Assembly: GCA_028289605.1 (NCBI GenBank)
Contig: JANQON010000005.1
Span: 62,001-126,000 of the forward strand
Direction of reading: 5' to 3'
Length of the DNA stretch: 64,000 bases
Source: Hyphococcus sp.
GTDB taxonomy: Bacteria > Pseudomonadota > Alphaproteobacteria > Caulobacterales > Parvularculaceae
The notes under the pieces were generated by a model. The model did no database searches. It was given only the letters and a program-made list of their open reading frames with translations, and had not been told where the DNA came from. This document shows, piece by piece, positions 34,060-42,245 of the stretch. Position numbers and translations under genes: made by a program. The first letter of the stretch is position 1, and every line of letters starts with the position of its first letter.

Positions 34060-35739
34060 ATGATGAGACATGCAAACATTTTACTGACGGGTGCGGCGGC
34101 GTTGGCGCTTGCCGCCTGCGGCGGCGGCGATGACGGAAGCGCGCCGGCCACGAAGGCGAGCGCCCAGGCGACGAAATTATCATCCGCCTCGCCGCTCGAC
34201 GCCAAGTTCACGCTGAAAAACGCCGAGGAACTGGACTTCGACAGCTTCCTGGCGCTGCTGCCGGAAGACAGCCGGCCAACCTATGACAGCGTTGAGTTTG
34301 ACAGCGGATTGGGCGCAACGGTCGTCTCCAACCTTCGCTTCGCCGACGAGGAAGACGGCGAAGGGATCATTGTCGCCCGCGCTGAATTTTTCGGCGTCGA
34401 CTCCGAAGCGATCGAGCGCATTGAAAGCGCAACAGACGCCGGCGCGGACGCCCCTTTCGAAACAGTGTTTCAAAAAGTTCGCCTGTTGAACGTTACGAGC
34501 GAAGGATTTGACAATGCCGAAACCGGCGAGGCCGCGGACATCACCATTGGCGGCGTTGAGTTCGACACCTTGAAAGTGCGCCAGGGCGGACTGGAGGGCA
34601 ATCCGGATGGAGAAGATGGCGCGAATTTTCTAAATGCGGTCAGTCTCGGCGGCCTCTATTTCAAAGACATCGACGTTAAGGCCATAGTCGATGAAGGCCA
34701 GGACGTTTCGCTGTCGGCGCCGGATCTGCGCTTCGTCGGTATGGCCGGCGGCAAACTGAGCGCCATTATCGCAAAGGATCTCGCCTACGATATCGCACAA
34801 GGCGCGGAAGTGCGCGACGCCATGCGCGAGGCCATGGGCCCGCAGGCCAGCGTTCTGCTGGACGGTCCGCTTGGCGGCCTGATCGCCCCCGACAGCCAGC
34901 AGGCGAGCATCGGTTCGCTGGAATGGCGCGATCTGGACGCCTCCGGACTCGTGGAATATGGCGTGAAAGGCGAAGAGCCGCCGGCGACTGAGCGCGACCT
35001 CCTCGATTTGGGTTCGCTTAAGGTCAAGGATATGACGAATTTCATCAACGACCGGAAAGTGGCGAGCATCGGCGAGTTTTCCGTTCCTGTGATGGAGTTT
35101 GCGTGGCTGATCCCGTCCAATATTCAGTTCGAAATGAAAGATTCCGTCGCCGACTACACCGCCTATGTTCCGGATACGGAAAGCCCGGCTTATGCGATCC
35201 TGAAGGAGCGCGGCCTCGATAATGTCGAAGGCGAGGGCTCGGCGAGCTGGAAATGGAACCCAGACAAAGGCGACGGTGATTTCGAATACGAAGCGCTGAC
35301 GCCGTCGCTCGCGGATATGTCGATCCAGTTTTCCATCGCCGGCGCGACGCTGAAAGAGATTGCAAGCGCCCAGGAAGCCGGCGCGGAAAACCCATTTGCG
35401 GAAAACGCAAAGCTGAAATCGCTATCGCTCAAGCTTGACGACGAAACAGCGCTGGATACCATTTTTGCGCTGTCAGCGCTGCAGATGGGCGGCACCGGCG
35501 ATGATCTGCGTCAGTCGGCGCCGGCCTTGATACGCCTCTCCGGCGCCCAGGTCGCTCAGATGAATCCGCGTTTTTCCGACTACGTCGACGCTTTCGCCGA
35601 CTTTGTCTCCAAGGGCGGTTCGCTTGAGATCTCCGCGAGCCCTGAGGAGCCTTTCGGCGCCGCGGCGCTGCAGAACGGCCAGGTGGCGCCGCAGACGCTG
35701 CCCGACGTTTTGAACCTGACCGTGACGCACGCCGAATAG
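34060..35739 (+). CDS. Unknown lipoprotein
   Basis: This 559-residue exported protein starts at ATG 34060, with AGGGAG 3-8 bases before it. The signal peptide ends in LAAC-GGGDDG, so lipidation is at residue ~20. The mature part is acidic and made of repeated strand-like segments (ITIGGVEFDTLKV, VSLGGLYFKDIDVKAI, LSAPDLRFVGM, LDLGSLKVKDM), suggesting a beta-rich, repeat-built fold. No family is recognised. It follows tlpA on the same strand and ends at a strong terminator. Confidence 0.75.
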   Translation: MMRHANILLTGAAALALAACGGGDDGSAPATKASAQATKLSSASPLDAKFTLKNAEELDFDSFLALLPEDSRPTYDSVEFDSGLGATVVSNLRFADEEDGEGIIVARAEFFGVDSEAIERIESATDAGADAPFETVFQKVRLLNVTSEGFDNAETGEAADITIGGVEFDTLKVRQGGLEGNPDGEDGANFLNAVSLGGLYFKDIDVKAIVDEGQDVSLSAPDLRFVGMAGGKLSAIIAKDLAYDIAQGAEVRDAMREAMGPQASVLLDGPLGGLIAPDSQQASIGSLEWRDLDASGLVEYGVKGEEPPATERDLLDLGSLKVKDMTNFINDRKVASIGEFSVPVMEFAWLIPSNIQFEMKDSVADYTAYVPDTESPAYAILKERGLDNVEGEGSASWKWNPDKGDGDFEYEALTPSLADMSIQFSIAGATLKEIASAQEAGAENPFAENAKLKSLSLKLDDETALDTIFALSALQMGGTGDDLRQSAPALIRLSGAQVAQMNPRFSDYVDAFADFVSKGGSLEISASPEEPFGAAALQNGQVAPQTLPDVLNLTVTHAE

Positions 35740-35760
35740 CGGCGGCGCCGAACGAAAAAG

Positions 35761-35792
35761 AAAGAGCCGCCCCCGGGGCGGCTCTTTTTTTT
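35761..35792. terminator. Strong intrinsic terminator
   Basis: The GC-rich stem AAAGAGCCGCC pairs with GGCGGCTCTTT and is followed by a run of eight Ts on the + strand. The run of As ahead of it makes it usable for the convergent dodecin gene too. Confidence 0.92.
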
Positions 35793-35800
35793 GGCGTCGC

Positions 35801-36007
35801 CTAGTCTTTCAGAATGAACGTGATCTTCAGGATGACGCGGTATTCCTTGATCTTGCCGTTGTCCAGAACAAGCGACTGATCCTTGACCCAGGCGCCTTCA
35901 ACATTGGAAAGGGTTTTATTAGCGCGCTCAATGCCCTGTTCTATCGCGTCGTGAAAGCTTCTCTTTGAGCTGCAAATGATCTCGGTCACCCGGGCGATGG
36001 ACATCAT
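35801..36007 (-). CDS. Dodecin family flavin-binding protein
   Basis: This 68-residue cytoplasmic protein assembles as a dodecamer and buffers flavins. The family start (SIARVTEIICSSKRSFHDAI), the EGAWVKDQ segment and the final strand (YRVILKITFIL) are present. An AAGGAGA ribosome site lies at the right spacing from ATG 36007. It may be read on its own. Confidence 0.9.
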   Translation of the reverse strand: MMSIARVTEIICSSKRSFHDAIEQGIERANKTLSNVEGAWVKDQSLVLDNGKIKEYRVILKITFILKD

Positions 36008-36116
36008 CGGTCTCCTTTTCGTTGCCCTGTCGGATAATTAAATCAAGTCGTCCGATCAAAGGCAAACCGGTCAACGTTGTTGAACGCCGGCGGCGCTGTG
36101 TGATTCGCAGACGCCG

Positions 36117-36995
36117 CTATCGCGTCGGCGCCGGCGCATCGCCGGAATAGTCATAAAAGCCGCGCCCGGTCTTGCGGCCGAGCCAGCCGGCCTCAACGTA
36201 TTTTACGAGCAGCGGACACGGACGGTATTTTGAGTCCGCCAGGCCTTCGTAAAGCACCTGCATGATCGCAAGACAGGTGTCGAGGCCGATAAAGTCGGCG
36301 AGCGCCAGCGGGCCCATGGGGTGATTGGCGCCGAGCTTGAGCCCGGTGTCGATCGCTTCGACGGAACCGACGCCCTCATAGAGCGTGTAGATCGCCTCGT
36401 TGATCATCGGCATCAGCACGCGGTTGACGATAAAGGCGGGGAAGTCTTCCGACACCGCCATCACTTTACCAAGTCGCTCGATGAGCGCTTTGGTGATTTC
36501 GAACGTTTCCTTCGACGTGGCGATACCGCGTATGACTTCGACAAGTTTCATCAGCGGCACCGGGTTCATGAAATGAATGCCGATGAAGCGGTCCGGGCGG
36601 TCAGATGATGCGGCCAGTCCTGTGATCGACATGGACGACGTATTTGACGCCATGATCGCATCTTTTTTCAGCACCTTTGACAGTGCGCCGATGATTTCTT
36701 TCTTCAGCTCCATATTCTCGCTGGCGGACTCGATGACGAGATCGCATTCGGCGAGGTCGGCCAGATCCGGCGCGGCCTTGATGCGGGCGAGGGCGCCGGT
36801 CGCGTCCGCCGCGGCGATCTGTTCTTTGGCGACCTGCCGGGCGAGGTTTTTGTCGATGGTGGCGAGGGCGGCTTCTATTTTGGCTTTATCGATGTCGTTC
36901 AGCAGAACATTGAAGCCGGCCGCCGCAAAAACATGGGCGATGCCGTTACCCATCTGACCGGCGCCGATCACGCCGACGGTGTTAATCTCGTTCAT
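36117..36995 (-). CDS. hbd: 3-hydroxybutyryl-CoA dehydrogenase
   Basis: This 292-residue NAD(P)-dependent enzyme interconverts 3-hydroxyacyl-CoA and acetoacyl-CoA in butanoate/PHB and fatty-acid metabolism. The N-terminal Rossmann site is GVIGAGQMGNGIAHVFAAAG, and the SSMSITGLAA and GIHFMNPVPLMKLVE motifs include the catalytic His. ATG 36995 was chosen over a longer frame without conserved sequence. In many Alphaproteobacteria hbd lies directly after etfA; here ~2.9 kb of other genes separates them. Confidence 0.93.
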   Translation of the reverse strand: MNEINTVGVIGAGQMGNGIAHVFAAAGFNVLLNDIDKAKIEAALATIDKNLARQVAKEQIAAADATGALARIKAAPDLADLAECDLVIESASENMELKKEIIGALSKVLKKDAIMASNTSSMSITGLAASSDRPDRFIGIHFMNPVPLMKLVEVIRGIATSKETFEITKALIERLGKVMAVSEDFPAFIVNRVLMPMINEAIYTLYEGVGSVEAIDTGLKLGANHPMGPLALADFIGLDTCLAIMQVLYEGLADSKYRPCPLLVKYVEAGWLGRKTGRGFYDYSGDAPAPTR

Positions 36996-37141
36996 GTCGC
37001 CTCGACCTTTTTTCTTTTGCGACGGGGATGATACGCCCGGTTTTTGTTGCAACGCAACATCACCGTGTTGTTGCGGGACTTTTCCAGGACCCCCGTGCTA
37101 GGGAGCGCCCCAATCAAGCGCAAAAAAAGGAGAATTCGGCG

Positions 37142-37909
37142 ATGATCAAAAACCTGTTCACCCGCGGATCCGGCCATGCCGACGACGGCGCGCGCGTCCG
37201 CTATGACGATCTCTCAGCGTTGTTCGTCAACTGCACCCTGAAAAAGTCTCCGGAAGTCTCCCATACCGATACCCTGATGGACGTCAGCCGGGCGATCATG
37301 AGGGACGCAGGCGTTACGGTCGACAGCGTCCGGCTGGTCGATCACGCCGTCGCGGCCGGGGTTTATCCGGACATGCGCGAACATGGCTGGGACAATGACG
37401 ATTGGCCGGCGATCTGGCCCAAAGTGCGGAGCGCCGACATTCTCGTCGTCGGCACGCCCATCTGGCTCGGCCAGCATGCTTCAGAATGCACTAAACTGAT
37501 CGAGCGGCTCTACGCCCATTCCGGGGAAGAAAACGACAAGGGCCAGTACATCTATTACGGCAAGACCGCCGGCTGCGTGATTACGGGCAATGAGGACGGG
37601 GTCAAGCATGTCGCCATGAGCGTCCTCTATTCGCTGCAGCATGTGGGCTATGCGGTCCCGCCCCAGGCCGACTGCGGATGGATCGGAGAGGCGGGACCCG
37701 GACCGTCCTACGGTGATGAAAAGGAAGGCGGCGGCCGCGTTGGGTTTGATAATGACTTTACGAACCGCAACACGACCTTCATGACGTGGAACCTGATCCA
37801 CACCGCGCGGATGCTGAAAGATCATGGCGGCCTTCCCGCCCATGGCAACGTCAAGGCTGACTGGAAGGACGCTTTTGCGCCGGGCAGTCCGAACCCTGAA
37901 TATCGCTAG
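37142..37909 (+). CDS. Flavodoxin-family NAD(P)H-dependent FMN oxidoreductase
   Basis: This 255-residue flavodoxin-like protein starts at ATG 37142 with AAGGAG 9 bases upstream. Visible landmarks are the N-terminal strand SALFVNCTLKKSPEVSHT and the flavin-loop region ILVVGTPIWLGQHASECT. Its exact substrate is unknown. It is divergent from hbd and its last 4 bases overlap the convergent DUF1203 gene. Confidence 0.82.
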   Translation: MIKNLFTRGSGHADDGARVRYDDLSALFVNCTLKKSPEVSHTDTLMDVSRAIMRDAGVTVDSVRLVDHAVAAGVYPDMREHGWDNDDWPAIWPKVRSADILVVGTPIWLGQHASECTKLIERLYAHSGEENDKGQYIYYGKTAGCVITGNEDGVKHVAMSVLYSLQHVGYAVPPQADCGWIGEAGPGPSYGDEKEGGGRVGFDNDFTNRNTTFMTWNLIHTARMLKDHGGLPAHGNVKADWKDAFAPGSPNPEYR

Positions 37910-38388
37910 ACGCCGTTCGCCGCCGCCGGCCTGATCTCGGCGGCGAAACAGCCATGCATGGCGTTATGGGCGTGCAGATAGGCCGCGCCTGGACGGGCGA
38001 GGGCGGCTTCAATTTTGGCCTTCAGTTCCCCGTTCAGCCCCATGTCTGCGCCGATGAGCATGCCGTCTGCGTTAAAGATGCGCAGCGCGATCGGCCGGTT
38101 CTGAAACACCGGCGGTAGCTCGTTGTGAAAACGCGCGGGCGCGTTCTCGCCGTCGCGCACGTAAATGGCGTATGAGGACCGATACGGCGTCGCCGCCTTG
38201 TGGCTTTCATAGTTGAACAGGAGGATCGTTTCGCCGGGCTCGGCGTCTTCCAGACTGACGCGGCAGGGAAAACCTGGCTTGCAGTCCGCGGTCTTGCGAA
38301 TGACGCCGCGCGCGGCGAGGTCTTCGTCAGACAGGGCGAACATTGGTTGGAACGGGTCGGGGTCAAGACCGGTGATGGTGAACGCCAT
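37906..38388 (-). CDS. DUF1203 family protein
   Basis: This 160-residue protein is of a family with no known role. Family landmarks are PCRVSLEDAEPGE, LLFNYESH and the C-terminal HAHNAMHGCFAAEI. It lies between the flavodoxin-like gene and the A+T-rich AIPR gene, and is divergent from the latter. Confidence 0.85.
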   Translation of the reverse strand: MAFTITGLDPDPFQPMFALSDEDLAARGVIRKTADCKPGFPCRVSLEDAEPGETILLFNYESHKAATPYRSSYAIYVRDGENAPARFHNELPPVFQNRPIALRIFNADGMLIGADMGLNGELKAKIEAALARPGAAYLHAHNAMHGCFAAEIRPAAANGV

Positions 38389-38492
38389 GAAGGTTGCTCC
38401 TTAACTGCTGGAGCGAGGATGGTGCGGCGAACGATGGAAGGCGACCCGGTTCTTGCGGGGGGTAACTGTAAACGCTCTGAGTCGGCAATTAC

Positions 38493-38521
38493 TTGACTTT
38501 TACTTACACCTGTGTTATGTT
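38493..38521 (+). promoter_or_regulatory. Near-consensus sigma-70 promoter for the AIPR gene
   Basis: TTGACT at 38493-38498 and TATGTT at 38516-38521 are separated by 17 bases. The predicted start near 38528 gives a ~70-base leader before an AAGGAG site and ATG 38600. Such an E. coli-like promoter stands out in this high-G+C neighbourhood. Confidence 0.7.
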
Positions 38522-38599
38522 TTTTACATCGACTGTGCTCGGTCGCGGCAGGTGCCGCGTGCCGATTGTCGCCAGCGATGAAGAAAAAAGGAGCCAGAA

Positions 38600-39796
38600 A
38601 TGGCTAAAGACACGCACGTAAACGATTCTGATATCGTTAAAATACACTACCATACAATTCGAAATTTGACGTCGCCTGAAGAAAAAGAAAACGGCGTCCA
38701 AACGCATTTTGCGAACGTTCGAGCTGAAAATGTTCTTCAGCTCAGTACGCGAGATAATCTGAGGTCGTACATCGCCGAACACAATCCGAAGAAGCGAAAT
38801 AAGGTTCATCAGGCAATTGAACGAACAATAGTTGAGTATCCCGACAGGTTTATTAATCGCAATTCTGGGCTCACCGTTACATGTTCGAAAATCCAAGTCG
38901 ATGACAACAGCAAAGTTGCACGCTTAACAGACGCAAGCATCATTAATGGCGCGCAAACCCAAGGCGAAATCAAACGTGTTTTCGACGAGCTCCAAGAATA
39001 CGAAGAGGATAGTGGGGATCTGGGATTTCATGTACGCCTAGAAATCAATGTCGATCCGGATCATCAGTCGGTTGTTGAAACTGCGATAGCAAGAAATACA
39101 GCCACTACAGTTACGAATATTTCTCAGGCCGGTGCTCGCGGTCATCTGGATGACCTTAAGAAGGCATTGGAAAAGGCGCGTCCAGATACGACAATCAGGG
39201 TTTCAGAAACTGATCAAGGTGTCTTGGAGACCAAGGAAATCTTACAATATGCTCGGCTACTTATGCCGGAATCATTGTTAGGTGAAAAATCTGCCTCGGA
39301 AAAATACCGTGTGCACAAATATAGCGGACAGGTACTAGCCGATTTTTCAGAGTGGTATGAGAACCAAAACCTAGATGAGAAAGCGCGGGAAAAGTATGAG
39401 TTTACCGTTGCTATCGCGTCTCAAGCGCTCGACGAATACGAATACTGGCGCTCACATGAGGGTTGGAACGGAAACAGGCTACACGAAAAACCTAAAAAGG
39501 GTGGTCGCCCTGTACGCCGCGACAAAAAAAGTGGAAAAATTACCTGGGTGGCACCTGGAATTTTGTTCCCACTATTCGGTGCTCTAAGTGCCTTTGTCCG
39601 AAAAGACTCTAAAAATGGTTGGATAATCGATAAGCCATCAATTTTCGATGAAAAGGAGCTAATCAAGCGTGCTGTAAATCAATTTCGCGCTCTAGATCGC
39701 GATGTGTCGCTTATGGGAAGAAGTGAAGCAGCATACGATGCTCTAAGCATATACCCTGAAACGATAATCAAGGTTATGCAGTCGGCAAAAGAATAA
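38600..39796 (+). CDS. AIPR-family protein, possible phage-defence gene
   Basis: The 398-residue protein has the AIPR (abortive infection phage resistance) core: NVRAENVLQL (residues 39-48), YPDRFINRNSGLTV (80-93) and DASIINGAQTQGEI (111-124). Known AIPR proteins usually carry about 200 further residues before this core, so this is a short version. The later part is basic and helical, with no obvious second domain. The gene is clearly more A+T-rich by eye than its neighbours, uses rarer codons, has its own promoter and ends in a hairpin. It sits between etfA and hbd, which are usually adjacent, so recent acquisition is likely. AIPR proteins are tied to phage resistance, but a direct mechanism is not established here. 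Confidence 0.75.
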   Translation: MAKDTHVNDSDIVKIHYHTIRNLTSPEEKENGVQTHFANVRAENVLQLSTRDNLRSYIAEHNPKKRNKVHQAIERTIVEYPDRFINRNSGLTVTCSKIQVDDNSKVARLTDASIINGAQTQGEIKRVFDELQEYEEDSGDLGFHVRLEINVDPDHQSVVETAIARNTATTVTNISQAGARGHLDDLKKALEKARPDTTIRVSETDQGVLETKEILQYARLLMPESLLGEKSASEKYRVHKYSGQVLADFSEWYENQNLDEKAREKYEFTVAIASQALDEYEYWRSHEGWNGNRLHEKPKKGGRPVRRDKKSGKITWVAPGILFPLFGALSAFVRKDSKNGWIIDKPSIFDEKELIKRAVNQFRALDRDVSLMGRSEAAYDALSIYPETIIKVMQSAKE

Positions 39797-39817
39797 ACTA
39801 TAACCGGCTAACGATCG

Positions 39818-39850
39818 AAACGCCGCTTGCTCTTCAAGCAAGCGGCGTTT
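39818..39850. terminator. Hairpin between convergent AIPR and etfA genes
   Basis: A 13-bp perfect stem (AAACGCCGCTTGC at 39818-39830 with GCAAGCGGCGTTT at 39838-39850) has a 7-base loop. T runs are short, so it is a moderate bidirectional terminator. Confidence 0.6.
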
Positions 39851-39883
39851 CTACAAGCCGAGTTCCTGCCAATACCTCTGTTC

Positions 39884-40816
39884 CTACCCCAGCGCCTCCG
39901 TCAGCTCGGGCACGGCCTTGAAGAGATCCGCAACGAGGCCGTAATCGGCGACCTGGAAGATGGGCGCTTCTTCGTCCTTGTTGATGGCGACGATAACTTT
40001 GGAGTCCTTCATGCCGGCGAGGTGCTGGATGGCGCCGGAGATGCCGATCGCGATGTAGAGCTCCGGGGCGACGACCTTGCCGGTCTGGCCGACCTGATAA
40101 TCGTTGGGCACGTATCCGGCGTCGACGGCGGCGCGCGATGCGCCGACCGCAGCGCCCAACTTGTCCGCCAGCGGAAAGATCACCTCTTCGAATTCCTTCG
40201 AGCCGCCGAGCGCGCGGCCGCCGGAGACAACGATCTTGGCGCCCGTCAGTTCAGGCCGGTCGGACTTGGTGAGTTCCTCGCCGACGAATTCGGAAATCCC
40301 CGGATTGCCAGCCGCATCGATGGTCTCAACAGCGGCCGAGCCGCCTTCCTCCGCCGCTTTGAAAGCGGTGGCCCGCACGGTGATGACCTTTTTCGCGTCG
40401 CTTGACTTCACCGTCTGCATGGCGTTGCCGGCGTAGATCGGACGGGTGAACGTGTCCGGCGCGACGACGTCGACGATTTCGGAAATCTGCATCACGTCGA
40501 GCAGCGCGGCGACCCGGGGCATGACGTTTTTGCCGGTCGTGGCTGCGGCTTTGAGAATGGCGTCATAGTCGGCCGCAACTTTGACGATTAAATCGGCGTA
40601 GGGCTCGGCCAGGCGATTGGCGTAAGCCGGATCGTCAGCGTGCAGCACTTTGCGAACGCCGGCGATCTTGGCGGCGGCGGCCGCCGCCTCGCCAGCGCCC
40701 TCGCCGGCGACAAGGATGTCGACGTCGCCGCCGATCGCCTGCGCGGCGGTCACTGTCTTGTGGGTGGAGTCGTCAATGGAATTGCCGTGGACGTCGGCGA
40801 TCACGAGAACAGCCAT
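39884..40816 (-). CDS. etfA: Electron transfer flavoprotein subunit alpha
   Basis: This 310-residue FAD-binding subunit of ETF passes electrons from acyl-CoA dehydrogenases to ETF:quinone oxidoreductase. The C-terminal FAD domain has [42 protein letters not shown] and the final [15 protein letters not shown]. It starts one base away from the end of etfB, as the usual co-transcribed pair. The arrangement predicts co-expression. Confidence 0.95.
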   Translation of the reverse strand: MAVLVIADVHGNSIDDSTHKTVTAAQAIGGDVDILVAGEGAGEAAAAAAKIAGVRKVLHADDPAYANRLAEPYADLIVKVAADYDAILKAAATTGKNVMPRVAALLDVMQISEIVDVVAPDTFTRPIYAGNAMQTVKSSDAKKVITVRATAFKAAEEGGSAAVETIDAAGNPGISEFVGEELTKSDRPELTGAKIVVSGGRALGGSKEFEEVIFPLADKLGAAVGASRAAVDAGYVPNDYQVGQTGKVVAPELYIAIGISGAIQHLAGMKDSKVIVAINKDEEAPIFQVADYGLVADLFKAVPELTEALG

Positions 40817-41565
40817 TAGATCACTCCTGCTTCATTTTTTAGTTTCTCGACAAGGTCCGCGACGCTTTCGACTTTGACGCCGGCTTCGCGTTTCGGCGGT
40901 TCGGTGACTTTCACCACTTCCAGGCGCGGCGCGACATCGACGCCGTAGTCGGCGACGTCTTTGACGTCGAGAGGTTTTTTCTTCGCCTTCATGATGTTGG
41001 GCAGCGACGCATAACGCGGCTCGTTGAGGCGCAGATCCGTCGTTACCACCGCCGGCAGGTTGATCTTGATCGTCTGCAGGCCGCCGTCGATTTCGCGCGT
41101 GACATTCAAAGACCCGTCGCCTTTTTCCACTTCTGAGGCGAACGTGCCCTGGGGCCAACCCAGCAGTGCGGCCAGCATCTGACCGGTCTGGTTGGAATCA
41201 TCGTCAATCGCCTGCTTGCCGAGAATGACAAGATCGGGCTTTTCCTCATCGACGACTTTCTGAAGCAGCTTGGCTACGCCAAGGGGCTCCACCGTTTCGT
41301 CGGTCTTGATGAGAATGCCGCGGTCGGCGCCCATGGCGAGCGCCTGGCGAATCTGGTCCTGGGCCTTTTCCGGGCCGATGGAAACCGCGACGATTTCCTC
41401 AGCGTTGCCGGCCTCTTTCAGGCGGATCGCTTCTTCGACGGCAATTTCGTCGAACGGGTTCATGGACATTTTGACATTGGCGAGGTCGACGCCGGTCTCA
41501 TCAGACTTGACGCGGACTTTGACGTTGTAGTCGATCACGCGCTTGACGGGCACAAGGATTTTCAT
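40816..41565 (-). CDS. etfB: Electron transfer flavoprotein subunit beta
   Basis: This 249-residue AMP-binding partner of EtfA starts [17 protein letters not shown] and contains [16 protein letters not shown] and the [16 protein letters not shown] loop that contacts the nucleotide. It overlaps etfA by one base. Length is normal. Confidence 0.95.
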   Translation of the reverse strand: MKILVPVKRVIDYNVKVRVKSDETGVDLANVKMSMNPFDEIAVEEAIRLKEAGNAEEIVAVSIGPEKAQDQIRQALAMGADRGILIKTDETVEPLGVAKLLQKVVDEEKPDLVILGKQAIDDDSNQTGQMLAALLGWPQGTFASEVEKGDGSLNVTREIDGGLQTIKINLPAVVTTDLRLNEPRYASLPNIMKAKKKPLDVKDVADYGVDVAPRLEVVKVTEPPKREAGVKVESVADLVEKLKNEAGVI

Positions 41566-41708
41566 CGGTTGCTCCTGGCGGGGTGAGGGTCGGGCGGGAA
41601 AACGCGCCCACTGGAATTTCGCGGCGCACCATAGCGATGCGGTCAGTACGCATCAATGCGTTACGGCGCCTTGCGCTGCATCATTTAGAATAAGGTTCTA
41701 ATCGCGCT

Positions 41709-41918
41709 TCAGCCGCCCGGGCCTTTGCCGATGAGGAACAGGAACAAAAACATCAGCGCGATGGTGACCGCTTGGGCCGCGACGCGCAGGCGCATCAGTT
41801 TGTTGGAGTTTTCCTTGGCGAAAGCGCCCCCTTTGGCGAGGGAGTAAATGCCGACGCCGAGCACAATCAGGGTGGCGGCGAGACCGATAGGAATGAGGAA
41901 GAAAACAAATCCGCTCAT
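41709..41918 (-). CDS. Twin-transmembrane / HIG1-like small protein
   Basis: The 69-residue protein has two membrane segments (about residues 5-28 and 45-65) separated by a short loop with KENSNKLMRLRVAAQA. Such proteins are often encoded just upstream of etfB or cobalamin genes in Alphaproteobacteria. The function is unknown; the HIG1 resemblance hints at a respiratory link. It precedes etfB on the same strand by 143 bases. Confidence 0.8.
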   Translation of the reverse strand: MSGFVFFLIPIGLAATLIVLGVGIYSLAKGGAFAKENSNKLMRLRVAAQAVTIALMFLFLFLIGKGPGG

Positions 41919-42245
41919 AATTCTCTTTGTCCTTTCCGCGGCAATATAGGCCTTTTGCCGCTGCGCGCTACGCCGCCTCCCGCAGAATTCATGGGCTTTT
42001 TGACGCGTCGGACCCGCCCGCTGCGCATTGCCGGCGCTTCATGAACAGTATACGCGCTTTTTGCCGATTCAGATCCGGAAATGGACGGTATCGGGACTGA
42101 AAAGGCGGGGTCACACCGGGAGGCCCGTTCTCGTGAGTTGTTCAGCACCGCTCATTCCCGCGAAAGCGAGAGTGAGCGGAAAAAAGACGTACATTACGCC
42201 GGATTAGCTTTCTAAGCTGCGGCTTACCGATGAGCCCGCCAGGCC
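41919..42245. other. Intergenic region holding a palindromic repeat
   Basis: This 327-base gap contains the short repeat copy at 42148-42179 and no convincing gene. A 77-codon leftward frame covers part of it but resembles nothing and has no clear ribosome site. It presumably holds the promoter of the small twin-TM protein and the 3' end of the secreted-protein transcript. Confidence 0.5.
42148..42179. repeat. Palindromic repeat element with CCGCTCA ends, copy 3
   Basis: This 32-base hairpin has ends CCGCTCA and TGAGCGG and loop GAAA. Two positions pair as G-U. It is the shortest member of the family seen at 28823 and 31846. Confidence 0.55.

Noticed and set aside
41915-42148. 77-codon leftward frame in the gap before the twin-TM gene
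   Set aside because: No family likeness, no ribosome site, and it runs over repeat sequence.
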